DNA of 64,000 nucleotides, from the NCBI RefSeq assembly GCF_030269485.1, contig NZ_BSTL01000004.1:398734-462733 (forward strand). Reading direction: 5' to 3'. This document shows, in pieces, positions 24,317 through 33,465 of this stretch. The DNA comes from Actinoplanes sp. NBRC 103695. GTDB lineage: Bacteria; Actinomycetota; Actinomycetes; Mycobacteriales; Micromonosporaceae. Position numbers and translations under genes: made by a program. The stretch's first letter is position 1; the number at the start of each line of letters is the position of its first letter. The notes below the pieces were generated by a model. That model made no database searches and was not told where the DNA came from. It worked only from the letters and a program-made list of their open reading frames with translations.

Positions 24317-25849
24317 ATGCCCACCTATCTCTCCCCGGGTGTTTACGTGGAGGAGGTCGAGGCCGGTTCGCGACCCATTGAAGGTGTGGGCACCGCGGTG
24401 GCGGCCTTCGTCGGCTTCGCCCCGCAGGGACCGGTGCACACCCCGACGCTGGTGTCGAACTGGACTCAGTACACGACCACGTTCGGCGAGTTCGCCGAGG
24501 GCCAGTACCTCGCACACGCCGTGTACGGCTACTTCCTCAACGGTGGCGGCAACGCCTACATCGTGCGGATCAACGGGGGCCAGGACGGCGGCAACGGCAA
24601 CGGGGTGGTCGCCCAGCCGCAGGCGCAGCTCGGCGGCTACCGGGTCGTCGCCAAGGAACTGCCCGCCGGGCAGAACAACAACAACATCACCGTCGAGGTG
24701 CACGACGCCGGCGAGGGTGCTCCCGAGGACCGCGCCGTCCTGATCGTCAAGCAGGACGGCAAGGAGGCGGAGAAGTACAACGTCACCACCAAGCGCGGCC
24801 GGGAGAACGTCGTCACCCAGCTCCGCGAGCACTCCAAGCTGATCACCGTCGAGGAGGTCGCCGCCGGCAACGGGCTCTCCAAGGGCACGGTGTCGCTGGT
24901 CGCCGAGCAGCCGTCGGTTCCGGCGCCGGTGCCGCACGCGGTCGTCGCCGACGACTACGTGGGCGACGTGTCCGAGCGCAGCGGCTTCGGTGGCCTGGAG
25001 GCCATCGACGAGGTCACCATGGTCTCGGTGCCCGACCTGATGAGCGCGTACCAGAACGGCTCCATCGACCTCGAGACCCTCAAGGCCGTGCAGCTGAGCC
25101 TGATCGCGCACTGCGAGCTCATGGGCAACCGGATGGCGATCCTCGACCCGCCGCCGGGGCTGTCCCCGCAGCAGGTGCGCGAGTGGCGCCAGGACCTGGC
25201 CGGCTACGACTCGAAGTACGCCACGCTGTACTACCCCTGGGCAAAGGTCTTCGACCCGTCGACCGGCACCAACACCTTCGTCCCGCCGAGCGGCCACATG
25301 GCCGGCGTGTGGGGCCGCAACGACGCCACCCGCGGCGTGCACAAGGCGCCCGCCAACGAGGTCGTCCGCGGCGCCGTCGACCTGCAGACCCAGCTGACCA
25401 AGGCGGAGCAGGAACTGCTCAACCCGATCGGCGTCAACTGCATCCGCAGCTTCCCCGGCCGGGGCATCCGCGTCTGGGGCGCCCGCACCCTCTCCAGCGA
25501 CCCGGCGTGGCGCTACCTGAACGTGCGCCGCCTCTTCAACTACCTCGAGGAGTCGATCCTCGTCGGCACCCAGTGGGTCGTCTTCGAGCCGAACGACGAC
25601 GCGCTGTGGGCTCGGATCCGCCGCACCGTCGGGTCCTTCCTCGTCACCGAGTGGCGCAAGGGCGCTCTCTTCGGGCTCACCCCCGACGAGGCGTACTACG
25701 TCCGCTGCGACCGGGAGACCAACCCGGCCGAGCAGATCGACAACGGGCAGGTCACCTGCGAGATCGGCATCGCGCCGGTCAAGCCCGCCGAGTTCGTGGT
25801 GTTCCGCCTGGCGCAGATGTCCGGCGGCACCAGCCTGGTCAGCGAGTAA
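24317..25849 (+). CDS. contractile sheath protein (Afp2/3/4-like)
   Basis: 510 residues, ATG 24317 after GAAGGAGG. The N-terminus MPTYLSPGVYVEEVEAGSRPIEGVGTAVAAFVG is diagnostic of phage-tail sheath subunits. The C-terminal domain carries the conserved RRLFNYLEESI and GWRTLS-like (GARTLSSDPAWRYLNVRR) segments and ends with the typical PVKPAEFVVFRLAQ strand that knits into neighbouring subunits. There is a single sheath gene, as in actinobacterial CIS, whereas Afp has three. First gene of the right-wing structural operon. Confidence 0.97.
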   Translation: MPTYLSPGVYVEEVEAGSRPIEGVGTAVAAFVGFAPQGPVHTPTLVSNWTQYTTTFGEFAEGQYLAHAVYGYFLNGGGNAYIVRINGGQDGGNGNGVVAQPQAQLGGYRVVAKELPAGQNNNNITVEVHDAGEGAPEDRAVLIVKQDGKEAEKYNVTTKRGRENVVTQLREHSKLITVEEVAAGNGLSKGTVSLVAEQPSVPAPVPHAVVADDYVGDVSERSGFGGLEAIDEVTMVSVPDLMSAYQNGSIDLETLKAVQLSLIAHCELMGNRMAILDPPPGLSPQQVREWRQDLAGYDSKYATLYYPWAKVFDPSTGTNTFVPPSGHMAGVWGRNDATRGVHKAPANEVVRGAVDLQTQLTKAEQELLNPIGVNCIRSFPGRGIRVWGARTLSSDPAWRYLNVRRLFNYLEESILVGTQWVVFEPNDDALWARIRRTVGSFLVTEWRKGALFGLTPDEAYYVRCDRETNPAEQIDNGQVTCEIGIAPVKPAEFVVFRLAQMSGGTSLVSE

Positions 25850-25887
25850 TCCCCCACCGGTCAGCAGCAGCGAAAGGGTAAAAGGCC

Positions 25888-26331
25888 ATGCCACTTGCGG
25901 ATATGGACACCTCGGTCGGCCACTCCTTCGGTCTCGAGGTCGACGGCCTGGTGATCAAGCAGATCTCCGAGGTCAGCGGCTTGAAGATGGAACAGGACGT
26001 CATCGAGCTCAAGCAGAACACGGCGGACGGCAAGTACGTCATCAAGAAGCTGCCCGGCCGCCCCAAGGCCGGCGAGGTGACGCTCACCCGTGGTCTCACC
26101 GGTGACACCAGCTTCGAGTCGTGGGTCAAGGACGCGCACTTCGGCAAGATGGGCACGGCCCGCAAGGGTGGCGCCATCATCGTCTACGACTACGAGGGTC
26201 AGGCGATCAAGCGCTACAAGCTGACCGCCGCGTGGCCGAAGAGCCTGGAGATCGGCTCGCTCAAGGCCGGCGACACCAGCGTTCTGACCGAGAAGATCGT
26301 CATCACGTACGAGATGATGGAGGTCGAGTAG
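25888..26331 (+). CDS. inner tube protein (Afp1-like, T4 gp19 family)
   Basis: 147 residues. The pattern GHSFGLEVDGLVIKQISEVSGLKMEQDVIE, then KLPGRPKAGEVTLTRGLT and a C-terminal LTEKIVITYEMMEVE, is that of Hcp/gp19-type tail tube proteins that stack as hexamers inside the sheath. It follows the sheath by 38 bases, as in most CIS. A second, diverged tube protein is encoded at 29713. Confidence 0.95.
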   Translation: MPLADMDTSVGHSFGLEVDGLVIKQISEVSGLKMEQDVIELKQNTADGKYVIKKLPGRPKAGEVTLTRGLTGDTSFESWVKDAHFGKMGTARKGGAIIVYDYEGQAIKRYKLTAAWPKSLEIGSLKAGDTSVLTEKIVITYEMMEVE

Positions 26332-26335
26332 CGCC

Positions 26336-26779
26336 ATGCGGCGCAGCAACGCGAGCGTCGCTGACGCACCACCGATCGACGGCCCGCCGAGCCAGCGGCC
26401 CCGGGAAACCCTGCAGACGGAGTTCGACTTCGAGTTGCCCCGGGGGTATGTCGACGGGTCCGGCACCGTGCACCGCAGGGGCACGATGCGGCTCGCCACC
26501 GGCCGGGACGAGCTCGTCCCGCTGCGCGACGACCGCGTCCGGGAGAACCCCGCCTACCTGACGGTGGTTCTCCTGGCCCGCGTGGTCACCAACATCGGTG
26601 ACGTCACCGATGTGCACGCGGGGATCATCGAGAACCTGTTCGCCACGGATCTCGCATTCCTCCAGGACATGTACCGCCGCGTCAACACCGAGGGGCACAC
26701 CCTCGCGAGCGTCGGCTGCCCGTCCTGCGGGCACTCGTTCGCGATCGACCTCGCGGGTGGGCGCCCGGGGGAATCGTGA
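26336..26779 (+). CDS. CIS baseplate/assembly chaperone-like protein with zinc knuckle
   Basis: 147 residues. The central block (FELPRGYVDGSGTVHRRGTMRLATGRDEL..., then VVLLARVVTNIGDV and ENLFATDLAFLQDMYRRVN) resembles phage tail assembly-chaperone/gp26-like proteins that occur after the tube gene in actinobacterial CIS. The C-terminus has C-P-S-C-G-H, probably half of a zinc site. It starts four bases after the tube stop and overlaps the next small gene by four bases (GTGA). Function in CIS is unproven. Confidence 0.7.
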   Translation: MRRSNASVADAPPIDGPPSQRPRETLQTEFDFELPRGYVDGSGTVHRRGTMRLATGRDELVPLRDDRVRENPAYLTVVLLARVVTNIGDVTDVHAGIIENLFATDLAFLQDMYRRVNTEGHTLASVGCPSCGHSFAIDLAGGRPGES

Positions 26780-26934
26780 CGTACGCGGCCGACCGCCTGC
26801 ACGAGGAGGTCGCGTACGTCGCCTACCACTTCCACTGGTCGCTGGACGAGATCCTCGACATGGAGCACCCGGATCGCCGCCGCTACGTGGCGGAGATCGC
26901 CCGTATCAACACCCGCATCAGTCAAGGTCGGTGA
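26776..26934 (+). CDS. small DUF6760-like CIS protein (52 aa)
   Basis: A 52-residue gene from GTG 26776, in a GTGA overlap with the previous stop, ending at TGA 26932-26934. The peptide contains DRLHEEVAYVAYHFHW, SLDEILDMEHPDRR and RYVAEIARIN. This is the pattern of the small DUF6760 proteins (Tyr/His/Trp-rich, 'HFHWS-LEEIL-LEH') found beside tube genes in CIS and phage-like loci. It is easily missed because of its length. It occupies the place of the short afp6-like gene; its role is unknown. Confidence 0.85.
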   Translation: MTYAADRLHEEVAYVAYHFHWSLDEILDMEHPDRRRYVAEIARINTRISQGR

Positions 26935-26940
26935 GGTCTC

Positions 26941-29679
26941 ATGTGGCCATGGCGGCGTAAGCGTGACGAACCGGCGCCCGCACCCACGCCGGCGCCGGTC
27001 GTCCCGACGCGCCCACCGGCCGACCAGTGGCGCCTCGTCGCCCCCATCCAGCGGATGGTGGGCGACGACATCCTGGCGAACCCGGTTCAGCGGTTCAGCG
27101 GCTCGCTGGCGTCCTGGCAGGACCCGCGCTTCCTCGGCGCCCTCGGGCACGGGGTGAGCGCGGGCGAGCCGTCCGGGACGATCGGCGAGTTCGCGCGGCC
27201 GGCCACGGTCGTGCCGGACTATCCGGCCGGGTCGCTGCCGCAGATGCCGGTCGCCACGCCCGCACCGGCCCGGGAGGCGCGGCGCAACCTGGGCGCCTCG
27301 TTCACCGTGTCGCGCCTGGCCGAGCCGGCCCTTCCGGCGGAGCCGTCCTTCCTTCCCGCCGAGCCGCCTGCCCTTCCCGCCGAGTCGTCGGCCCTTCCAC
27401 CCGAGTCGTCGGCTGTCGCGGCCTCGCCGCAGCCCGGGATGGATGTCGCGCCGCTGACCCCGGACGCGCCGCCGATCACGGCGGGACCTGAGGCCGCCGC
27501 GCCCGCCCCGGAGGCGGCGCCCGGCCCCGCTTCCGCCGCCTCGTCGTCCGCGCCGGCCGACACGTTGCCGGTGGCCGCCCCGCAGCCGGCGCCCGCCGAG
27601 GTGCCGCAGCTCAGCGGACCGGCGGCGCCCACGCTGGGCGCGCCGGCGCCGCCGATTCCGGAGCCGGAGGGTACGTCCGCACCGGACGACGCCGCCGGGC
27701 AGGTGCAGCGGACCGCCGACACCAGCACGTCGCTGCCGCCCCTCCAGCGGGCGATGGACGACGCCTCGATGCCGGTGACCTCCGCGTCGCCGGTGCAGCG
27801 AGTGGCCGGATCGTCGACCGGCACCCCGATCCAGCGCGCGGTGGACTCGCACGACGACGAGGTGGGAGTGCAGCGGGTGGCCGCGGACACGCCCGGCGCC
27901 GTCGCGCACGACGACCACTTCCACCTGCCGCCCGTGCAGCGGACCGAGTCGACCCTGCAGCCGACGCACCTGCCGGTGTCGCACACCGAGACGCCCGTTC
28001 AGCGGTCCGGGTCCGCCGCGCCCGCCTCGGGGGACGTCGCCGCCGCGCCCGCCTCGCGCGGCTCCACCGCCTCGCTCGACCTCCCGGTGCAGCGGAGCGC
28101 CGCGCCGGAGACGCCGCGCCGGATCGGCCTGGGCGCGCCGATCGACCTGACCGGGATGCGCGACGGCGCCGCGCCCTTCGTCCAGCGCCTCAGCGACGGC
28201 GGCGAGCCCATGCCGCCGGCCGTGCAGCGGATGAGCGGCGGTGGCGATGCGACGCCTTCGGCCGTGCAGCGGCTGAGCGGCGGTGGGGACGGGGTGGACC
28301 ACCCGATCCCGGACGCGTTCGAGACGACCCGGCCGGTGCCTGCCGAGGCGCCCGCTCTGCCGGTCGACGACGTCGCGCCGATCAGCGGTTCGGTGGTGGA
28401 CGGTCCCGCGATGCCGTTCTCGTCACCGGCACCCACCGCGCCGTCCGTGCAGCGGCTCGGCCTCGGGCCGGTGCTCGAGTCCGGCGCGCCGCTGCCGGCG
28501 CCGGCGCCGACTCTCGGTGCGAGCCCGATCTTCCCGGCGTTGCCCGCCGCGACCTCGCCCACCACCGCGACCTCGCCCGGCTTCTCCGGGTCGGCGCCGG
28601 GCCTGTCGACCTCTTCGGCGCTGCCGAGCGCGTCCTCGGGTTCTTCCGCGGTGCAGCGGATCGCCGAGTCCGGGCCGGCGCCGATCGCTCAGCGTGAGCC
28701 GGACCTGGCTGTCGCCCAGCGCGCGCCCGATCTGCCCGTCGCGGTGACCCACGGTGACCCGATGGGCCGCCCGGTGTCGAGCGACCGGCTCGTGCCGGTG
28801 GACGGACCGTCCGCGCCGTTCGCCTCGGTCGCGTCCGCGCCGCGGCTGCCGGTGGTGTCCCGGCTCGTCGGGGACCGGCCGATCCGGCCCGCGCTGACCG
28901 ACCTGCCGACGCCGCAGCCCGCTCCGGCGGGTGCGTCCCCGGCGGCCAACCCGGCCGACCTTCCGGCGGTGCCCGTCGCGCAGCTCACCGCCGAGCCGTC
29001 GGCCGGTGCGCCGGCTCGCGTCGCGGTGCCGGTACAGACCTTCGCGGATCCCGGCGGAAGCGACGGCGCGAGCGCCGGATCCGGCGGCGGGGCGGGCGGC
29101 GGCCCGGGCTCGGGCGGCGGCTTCAGTTTCGGCGCGAGCTTCGCGGCCGGCGGCGGGCTGGGCGGCAGCGACGGCCTGGGCAGCGGCGGCGGCCTGGGCA
29201 GCGGCGGGCTCGGCAGCGGCGGCGGTGGGCTGGGTGGCGGCGACAGCGGGATGGGCGGTGGCGCGTTCTCCGCTCCGCCGATGCCGACCCTGAGCACCGC
29301 CTCCGGCGTGCGCAGCGTGCAGCGGTCGACGGCGACGCCGGCCGCGGGCTCGCCCGTGATGCAGCTGCTCACCGCCAACGCGACCCCCGCCGCGGACACC
29401 GCGCAGCGGTACGACCCGCCGCCGGTCACCGTCTCGCGGGTGGTCACCGTCAGCGCCTCCGCCCAGAACCCGACCCCGACCGTGTCCCGCGCCGAGGAGG
29501 GCGCCGCCCCGGTGGCGACCGCCGCCCCGGCCGCCCCCGGTGACCCCGCCGCGGCCGGTGGCGCCGCGCAACCGGAGGAACTGGTCAAGAAGTTGTTCGA
29601 TCCGTTGTTGCGCCGGCTCAAGGCAGAGCTGCGCCTGGACCGGGAACGCCGCGGGTCGCTCACCGACCTGCGGCACTGA
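26941..29679 (+). CDS. 912-aa disordered CIS protein with about 19 (V/I/L/A)QR motifs
   Basis: The N-terminus is basic (MWPWRRKRD). Most of the protein is Pro/Ala/Ser-rich and presumably disordered, with about 19 motifs of the form [VILA]-Q-R spread from residue 36 to about 822 (IQRMVG, VQRFSG, VQRTAD, LQRAMD, VQRVAG and so on). A Gly/Ser-rich block lies at about 714-775. Only the last ~36 residues (EELVKKLFDPLLRRLKAELRLDRERRGS) look folded and are conserved in CIS proteins at this position. It sits between the DUF6760-like gene and the second tube gene. Candidates are tape measure, cargo scaffold or baseplate linker; none is proven. The same QR motif recurs in the DUF4157 and HNH proteins of this locus. 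Confidence 0.8.
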   Translation: MWPWRRKRDEPAPAPTPAPVVPTRPPADQWRLVAPIQRMVGDDILANPVQRFSGSLASWQDPRFLGALGHGVSAGEPSGTIGEFARPATVVPDYPAGSLPQMPVATPAPAREARRNLGASFTVSRLAEPALPAEPSFLPAEPPALPAESSALPPESSAVAASPQPGMDVAPLTPDAPPITAGPEAAAPAPEAAPGPASAASSSAPADTLPVAAPQPAPAEVPQLSGPAAPTLGAPAPPIPEPEGTSAPDDAAGQVQRTADTSTSLPPLQRAMDDASMPVTSASPVQRVAGSSTGTPIQRAVDSHDDEVGVQRVAADTPGAVAHDDHFHLPPVQRTESTLQPTHLPVSHTETPVQRSGSAAPASGDVAAAPASRGSTASLDLPVQRSAAPETPRRIGLGAPIDLTGMRDGAAPFVQRLSDGGEPMPPAVQRMSGGGDATPSAVQRLSGGGDGVDHPIPDAFETTRPVPAEAPALPVDDVAPISGSVVDGPAMPFSSPAPTAPSVQRLGLGPVLESGAPLPAPAPTLGASPIFPALPAATSPTTATSPGFSGSAPGLSTSSALPSASSGSSAVQRIAESGPAPIAQREPDLAVAQRAPDLPVAVTHGDPMGRPVSSDRLVPVDGPSAPFASVASAPRLPVVSRLVGDRPIRPALTDLPTPQPAPAGASPAANPADLPAVPVAQLTAEPSAGAPARVAVPVQTFADPGGSDGASAGSGGGAGGGPGSGGGFSFGASFAAGGGLGGSDGLGSGGGLGSGGLGSGGGGLGGGDSGMGGGAFSAPPMPTLSTASGVRSVQRSTATPAAGSPVMQLLTANATPAADTAQRYDPPPVTVSRVVTVSASAQNPTPTVSRAEEGAAPVATAAPAAPGDPAAAGGAAQPEELVKKLFDPLLRRLKAELRLDRERRGSLTDLRH

Positions 29680-29712
29680 CCCGGACGAGCCGAAGCACGA
29701 AGGGAGAGTTCC

Positions 29713-30165
29713 ATGTCGGACATCGAGGAGGCCGTCGCCGTCTTCTTCTCCGTCAGCATCGACGGCGAGAACTTCGGCGCGTTCCTGAGCTGTGAGGGGC
29801 TCGGGTGCGAGTTCGTCGTGGAGCAGCGCGAGGAGGGCGGCAACAACGGCTGGGTGTGGCAGTTCCCGACCCGGATCAAGTACACCAACATCAAGCTGTC
29901 CCGCCCGGTCACCAAGGACACCATCAAGATCGCCCAGTGGTTCGCCGAGATGGCCTCCGGCGTGAAGCGCAAGACCGCCACGATCGAGGCTCGGAACGCG
30001 CAGAACACCGTGATCGCCCAGTGGGGCCTGATGGACGTGGTCCCGGTGCGCTGGACCGGTCCCCAGCTGAACGTCGACAGCCCCAAGATCGCGACCGAGA
30101 CGCTCGAGCTCGCCCACCACGGCTTCCTGAGCGGCCCGGTCGCCGGCAGCGGAGGGATGAACTGA
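29713..30165 (+). CDS. second tube protein / tube initiator (Afp5-like)
   Basis: 150 residues, ATG 29713 after AAGGGAGAG. It is homologous in pattern to the gp19 tube fold (FSVSIDGENFGAFLSCEGLGCEFVVEQREEGGNN, then FPTRIKYTNIKLSRPVT and ETLELAHHGFL) but clearly diverged from the main tube protein at 25888. In Afp/PVC the equivalent second tube protein starts the tube on the baseplate hub. Its position just before LysM and spike genes supports this. Confidence 0.92.
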   Translation: MSDIEEAVAVFFSVSIDGENFGAFLSCEGLGCEFVVEQREEGGNNGWVWQFPTRIKYTNIKLSRPVTKDTIKIAQWFAEMASGVKRKTATIEARNAQNTVIAQWGLMDVVPVRWTGPQLNVDSPKIATETLELAHHGFLSGPVAGSGGMN

Positions 30166-30166
30166 C

Positions 30167-30961
30167 ATGCCGAAGCCGGTCGCCATGACTTCGTCGGGCT
30201 CCGTGTCGGCCCCCGCCGGCGGCGGTCCCGGCGCCGGCGCGGCGTTCGCCAAGACGCCACTGAACCTGCAGCGCGCCAAGCTGGAGATGCGCGAGCCGGC
30301 CGCGGACGGCACCACCGGCAGCATCGGCGGCGTCCTCGGCGTGATCGAGTTCCAGTACAACCCCAAGGAACTGGTGATCGCCAAGAACGCCAAGTGGAAC
30401 CGGGACAACAAGCCCAACGCCGAGAAGAGCGCGCCGCCGCAGTTCATGGGCTCCGACCCGAGCAAGCTCAACCTGGAGATGTTCCTCGACTCCACGGAGA
30501 AGATGGACGACGGCGTCGTGAAGACCGTGGAGAAGCTCTTCTCCTGCTGCGTGCCGACGGAGAAGAGCCGGAACTCCAAGAAGGGCTCGCCGCCCTGGGT
30601 GATCTTCTCGTGGGGCGGGCTCACCGGATTCCCGTCCTACGTCAGCTCGGTGAGCGCCAAGTACACCCTGTTCACGCCGGCCGGTATGCCGGTCCGTGCG
30701 CTGGTCACCGTGGTGCTGGAGGAGATCGCCGGCGAGACGGGCGGGCAGAACCCGACATCGGGCGCACTGGCCGCCCGGGACACCCACACGGTCATCGCCG
30801 GTGACACCCTGCCGTCGGTGGCCTACCGCGCCTTCGGTGACCCGAACGCGTGGCGGGAGATCGCCGAGCTCAACGACATCGACGACCCGCTGCGGCTCGC
30901 TCCCGGCTCGCGGCTGCTGATCCCGGCGCCCGAGGAGGTGGCCGCCCGCCATGGCGAATGA
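30167..30961 (+). CDS. LysM-domain baseplate hub protein (Afp7-like)
   Basis: 264 residues. The N-terminal domain has the typical FQYNPKELVIAKNAKWNR motif of phage/CIS 'peptidoglycan-binding' hub proteins. The C-terminal ~50 residues are a LysM module (HTVIAGDTLPSVAYRAFGDPNAWREIAELND...). In contractile particles this protein links tube initiator and spike. It overlaps the VgrG-like gene by 11 bases. Confidence 0.92.
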   Translation: MPKPVAMTSSGSVSAPAGGGPGAGAAFAKTPLNLQRAKLEMREPAADGTTGSIGGVLGVIEFQYNPKELVIAKNAKWNRDNKPNAEKSAPPQFMGSDPSKLNLEMFLDSTEKMDDGVVKTVEKLFSCCVPTEKSRNSKKGSPPWVIFSWGGLTGFPSYVSSVSAKYTLFTPAGMPVRALVTVVLEEIAGETGGQNPTSGALAARDTHTVIAGDTLPSVAYRAFGDPNAWREIAELNDIDDPLRLAPGSRLLIPAPEEVAARHGE

Positions 30962-32705
30962 GAGCTTCTCCAACTCGCCGATCATCACGGTCAACGGGAA
31001 CCAGCTGCCGGCCGACGTCGCGTCGCTGCTGGCGCTGACCTATGTGGACGACAGCCGGAATCTGCCGGATGTGTTCGCGTTGCGCTTCCGCGACCCGGCG
31101 GGCATCGTCCTGAACAAGGCCGGCATCAAGATCGCCAGCAAGGTCAAGGTGTCCGTGCAGACCGCCGAGCCGGCCGGGCCGGAGGTGCTGATCGACGGCG
31201 AGGTCACCGCGATCGAGCTGGACCTGGACCCGGTCGGGACGATCATCGAGGTTCGCGGCCAGGACGTCGCCCACAAGCTGTTCCGCGGCCGGCGCGTCGC
31301 CGCGTACCCGGGAATGAGTCTTTCCGACATCGTCCGCAAGGTCGCGCAGCGGGCCGGCGTGAAGGTCGGCAAGATCGACACCGTCCCGGGCGTGGGCGCG
31401 GGCAAGGACGGCCAGATCTCGCAGAACAACGTGAGCGACTGGGAGTTCCTGTCGGCCCTGGCCGACCTGGTCGGCGCGCACCTGGCCATCGAGGACGGCG
31501 CGCTCTGCTTCCAGCTGCCGGAGCCGCCGGCCAAGGCGCCGGCCACCAACGCCAAGGCCGCCACGAGCCCGCTGGTCCTGGAGGCGCGCAGCAACCTGAT
31601 CTCGCTGCGGGCCACGGTCCGCGCCACGCACCAGGTGCCGAGCGTCGAGGCGTACGGCTGGGACATGGAACACAAGCAGGCGGTGACCGCGACCGCGACC
31701 CCGCGCCTGCCCGGCATGGAGGTGGCCGGCGCCAGCCCGACCGACATCGCCTCCAAGGTCGGCGCGCCGCCGTTGCGGGCCGCCGACCCGGCCTGGCAGA
31801 CCGCCGAAACCGTGAAGGCGGTCGCCACCTCGCTGGCCGATCAGCTCGGCGGCTCGGCGGTGGAGCTGGACGGCGTCGCGAAGGGCAATCCCAAGCTGCG
31901 GGCCGGTATCGCGGTCGCGCTGACGAACGTCGGCGAGCCGTTCGTCGGCAAGTACGTGCTGACGCAGACCCGGCACACGTTCAGCCCGACGGACGGCTAC
32001 CGGACCATGTTCACCGTGGCCGGGCGGACCGAGCGTTCGCTCTACGACCTGGCCGGCGGCGGCACGAGCCTGCCGGCCGGTGCGACCAGCGGCCTGGTGC
32101 CGGGCCTGGTCAGCGACATCAAGGACCCGCGCAAGATGGGCCGGGTCAAGGTGACCTTCCCGTGGCTGGACAAGGAGTACGTGACCGGCTGGGCGCGTGT
32201 GGTCCAGCCGGGCGCGGGAGCCGACCGGGGCTTCCTGGTGCTCCCCGAGGTCAAGGACGAGGTGCTGGTCGGCTTCGTGCACGGCGACCCGGACAACGCG
32301 TACGTGCTGGGCGGCATGCACAACGGCGTCGACAAGGTGCCGAAGCTGGAGGTCGAGCCGGTCGACGGCGGCAGCGGCGCGGTCGCGGTGCGCGGTTTCG
32401 TCTCCCGCAAGGGCCACACCATCCAGTTCATCGAGGACGGCGGCGTGCTGGTGGCCACCGGCGACGGCAAGCTCTCGGTGCGGCTGGACGTCAAGACCGG
32501 CACGGTCGAGGCCAAGGGCGACGTGATCAAGCTGACCGCGACGAAGACCGTCGAGATCAAGGGCCCGAACGGCGTGAAGATCGACGCCGGCTCCGGCGCG
32601 CTCGACATGAAGGGCATGACCGCGTCGCTGGCCGGCCAGTCCAAGACCGACGTGAAGGCCTCCGGCCCGGTGACCGTCTCCGGCACCCCGATCAAGTTGA
32701 ACTGA
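30951..32705 (+). CDS. VgrG-like spike protein (Afp8-like, gp27-gp5 fusion)
   Basis: 584 residues. Residues about 1-370 form the gp27/late-control-D-like ring domain (VRGQDVAHKLFRGRR, VSDWEFLSALADLVGAHLAIEDG). Next is the gp5 OB-fold (GLVPGLVSDIKDPRKMGRVKVTFPWLD, about 380-460). The C-terminus is a repetitive beta-helix (GVKIDAGSGALDMKG). It forms the trimeric central spike on which the PAAR tip, encoded ten bases downstream, sits. No extra effector domain is fused at the C-terminus. Confidence 0.95.
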   Translation: MANESFSNSPIITVNGNQLPADVASLLALTYVDDSRNLPDVFALRFRDPAGIVLNKAGIKIASKVKVSVQTAEPAGPEVLIDGEVTAIELDLDPVGTIIEVRGQDVAHKLFRGRRVAAYPGMSLSDIVRKVAQRAGVKVGKIDTVPGVGAGKDGQISQNNVSDWEFLSALADLVGAHLAIEDGALCFQLPEPPAKAPATNAKAATSPLVLEARSNLISLRATVRATHQVPSVEAYGWDMEHKQAVTATATPRLPGMEVAGASPTDIASKVGAPPLRAADPAWQTAETVKAVATSLADQLGGSAVELDGVAKGNPKLRAGIAVALTNVGEPFVGKYVLTQTRHTFSPTDGYRTMFTVAGRTERSLYDLAGGGTSLPAGATSGLVPGLVSDIKDPRKMGRVKVTFPWLDKEYVTGWARVVQPGAGADRGFLVLPEVKDEVLVGFVHGDPDNAYVLGGMHNGVDKVPKLEVEPVDGGSGAVAVRGFVSRKGHTIQFIEDGGVLVATGDGKLSVRLDVKTGTVEAKGDVIKLTATKTVEIKGPNGVKIDAGSGALDMKGMTASLAGQSKTDVKASGPVTVSGTPIKLN

Positions 32706-32714
32706 GGAGCTGTC

Positions 32715-32996
32715 ATGGGCATGCCCGCCGCCCGGGTCACCGACCGCACCCCGCACCCCGGGGTGATCACCGGCCCCGGTGTGCCGACCGTGCTGATCGG
32801 CGGCATGCCCGCGGCCGTGGTCGGCGACCTGCACACCTGCGCGTTCCCGCAGCCGCCGCACCCGCCGACCCCGATCATCCCGCCCGGGTCGCTGACCGTG
32901 CTGATCGGCGGGAAACCGGCCGCGCGGGTCGGCGACAAGTCCGGCTGCGGCGCGCCGATCCTCCCGCCCGGCTGCCCGACCGTGCTGATCGGCTAG
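32715..32996 (+). CDS. PAAR-like spike tip protein (Afp10-like)
   Basis: 93 residues, ATG 32715 after GAGGAG. It contains repeated G-x-P-A-A-R-x-x-D elements (MPAARVTDRTPHPG, KPAARVGDKSGCG) and three copies of PTVLIGG or TVLIGG, typical of the PAAR sheet that sharpens the spike. Conserved His and Cys could bind the single metal ion. No C-terminal extension, so it carries no fused effector. Confidence 0.93.
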   Translation: MGMPAARVTDRTPHPGVITGPGVPTVLIGGMPAAVVGDLHTCAFPQPPHPPTPIIPPGSLTVLIGGKPAARVGDKSGCGAPILPPGCPTVLIG

Positions 32997-33006
32997 GAGG
33001 CTGACG

Positions 33007-33465
33007 ATGCAGGATCCGTCGAGGTTCGTCGGGGCGGGGTGGGCGTTCCCGCTGCGTACCGACCCCACCGGCTCGATCGCGCTGGTGCGCGGCGACCGGG
33101 AGATCGTGGAGAGCATCCGGCTCATCCTGGCCACCGCGCCGGGGGAGCGGCCGATGCGGCCGGAGTTCGGGTGCAACATCCACGAGCTGGTGTTCGCCCC
33201 CGCGGACGCGTCCACGGCCGGGCGGATCGCGTACGAGGTGCGCCTCTCCCTGGAGCGCTGGGAGCCGCGCATCGACCTGCTGGACGTCCGGGTCGGTTTC
33301 GCACCGGGCCGCTCCGACACGCTGCTGATCGACATCGAGTACGCGATCCGCGGCACCAACGACCCCCGCAACCTGGTCTTCCCGTTCTATGTCATCCCCT
33401 CGCGCGGCGACGCCGAGATCGAGGCGGGCCCGTCCGCCGTGGCCCGCATTACCGGAGGAAACTGA
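33007..33465 (+). CDS. gp25-like baseplate wedge protein (Afp9-like)
   Basis: 152 residues, ATG 33007 with AGGAGG. The gp25/W lysozyme-like baseplate signature is present: EIVESIRLILATAPGERPMRPEFGCNIHELVFAP, with the E-P-R/E-R-P-M-P region that triggers sheath assembly in phage T4. It overlaps the J gene by one base (TGATG). Confidence 0.95.
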   Translation: MQDPSRFVGAGWAFPLRTDPTGSIALVRGDREIVESIRLILATAPGERPMRPEFGCNIHELVFAPADASTAGRIAYEVRLSLERWEPRIDLLDVRVGFAPGRSDTLLIDIEYAIRGTNDPRNLVFPFYVIPSRGDAEIEAGPSAVARITGGN

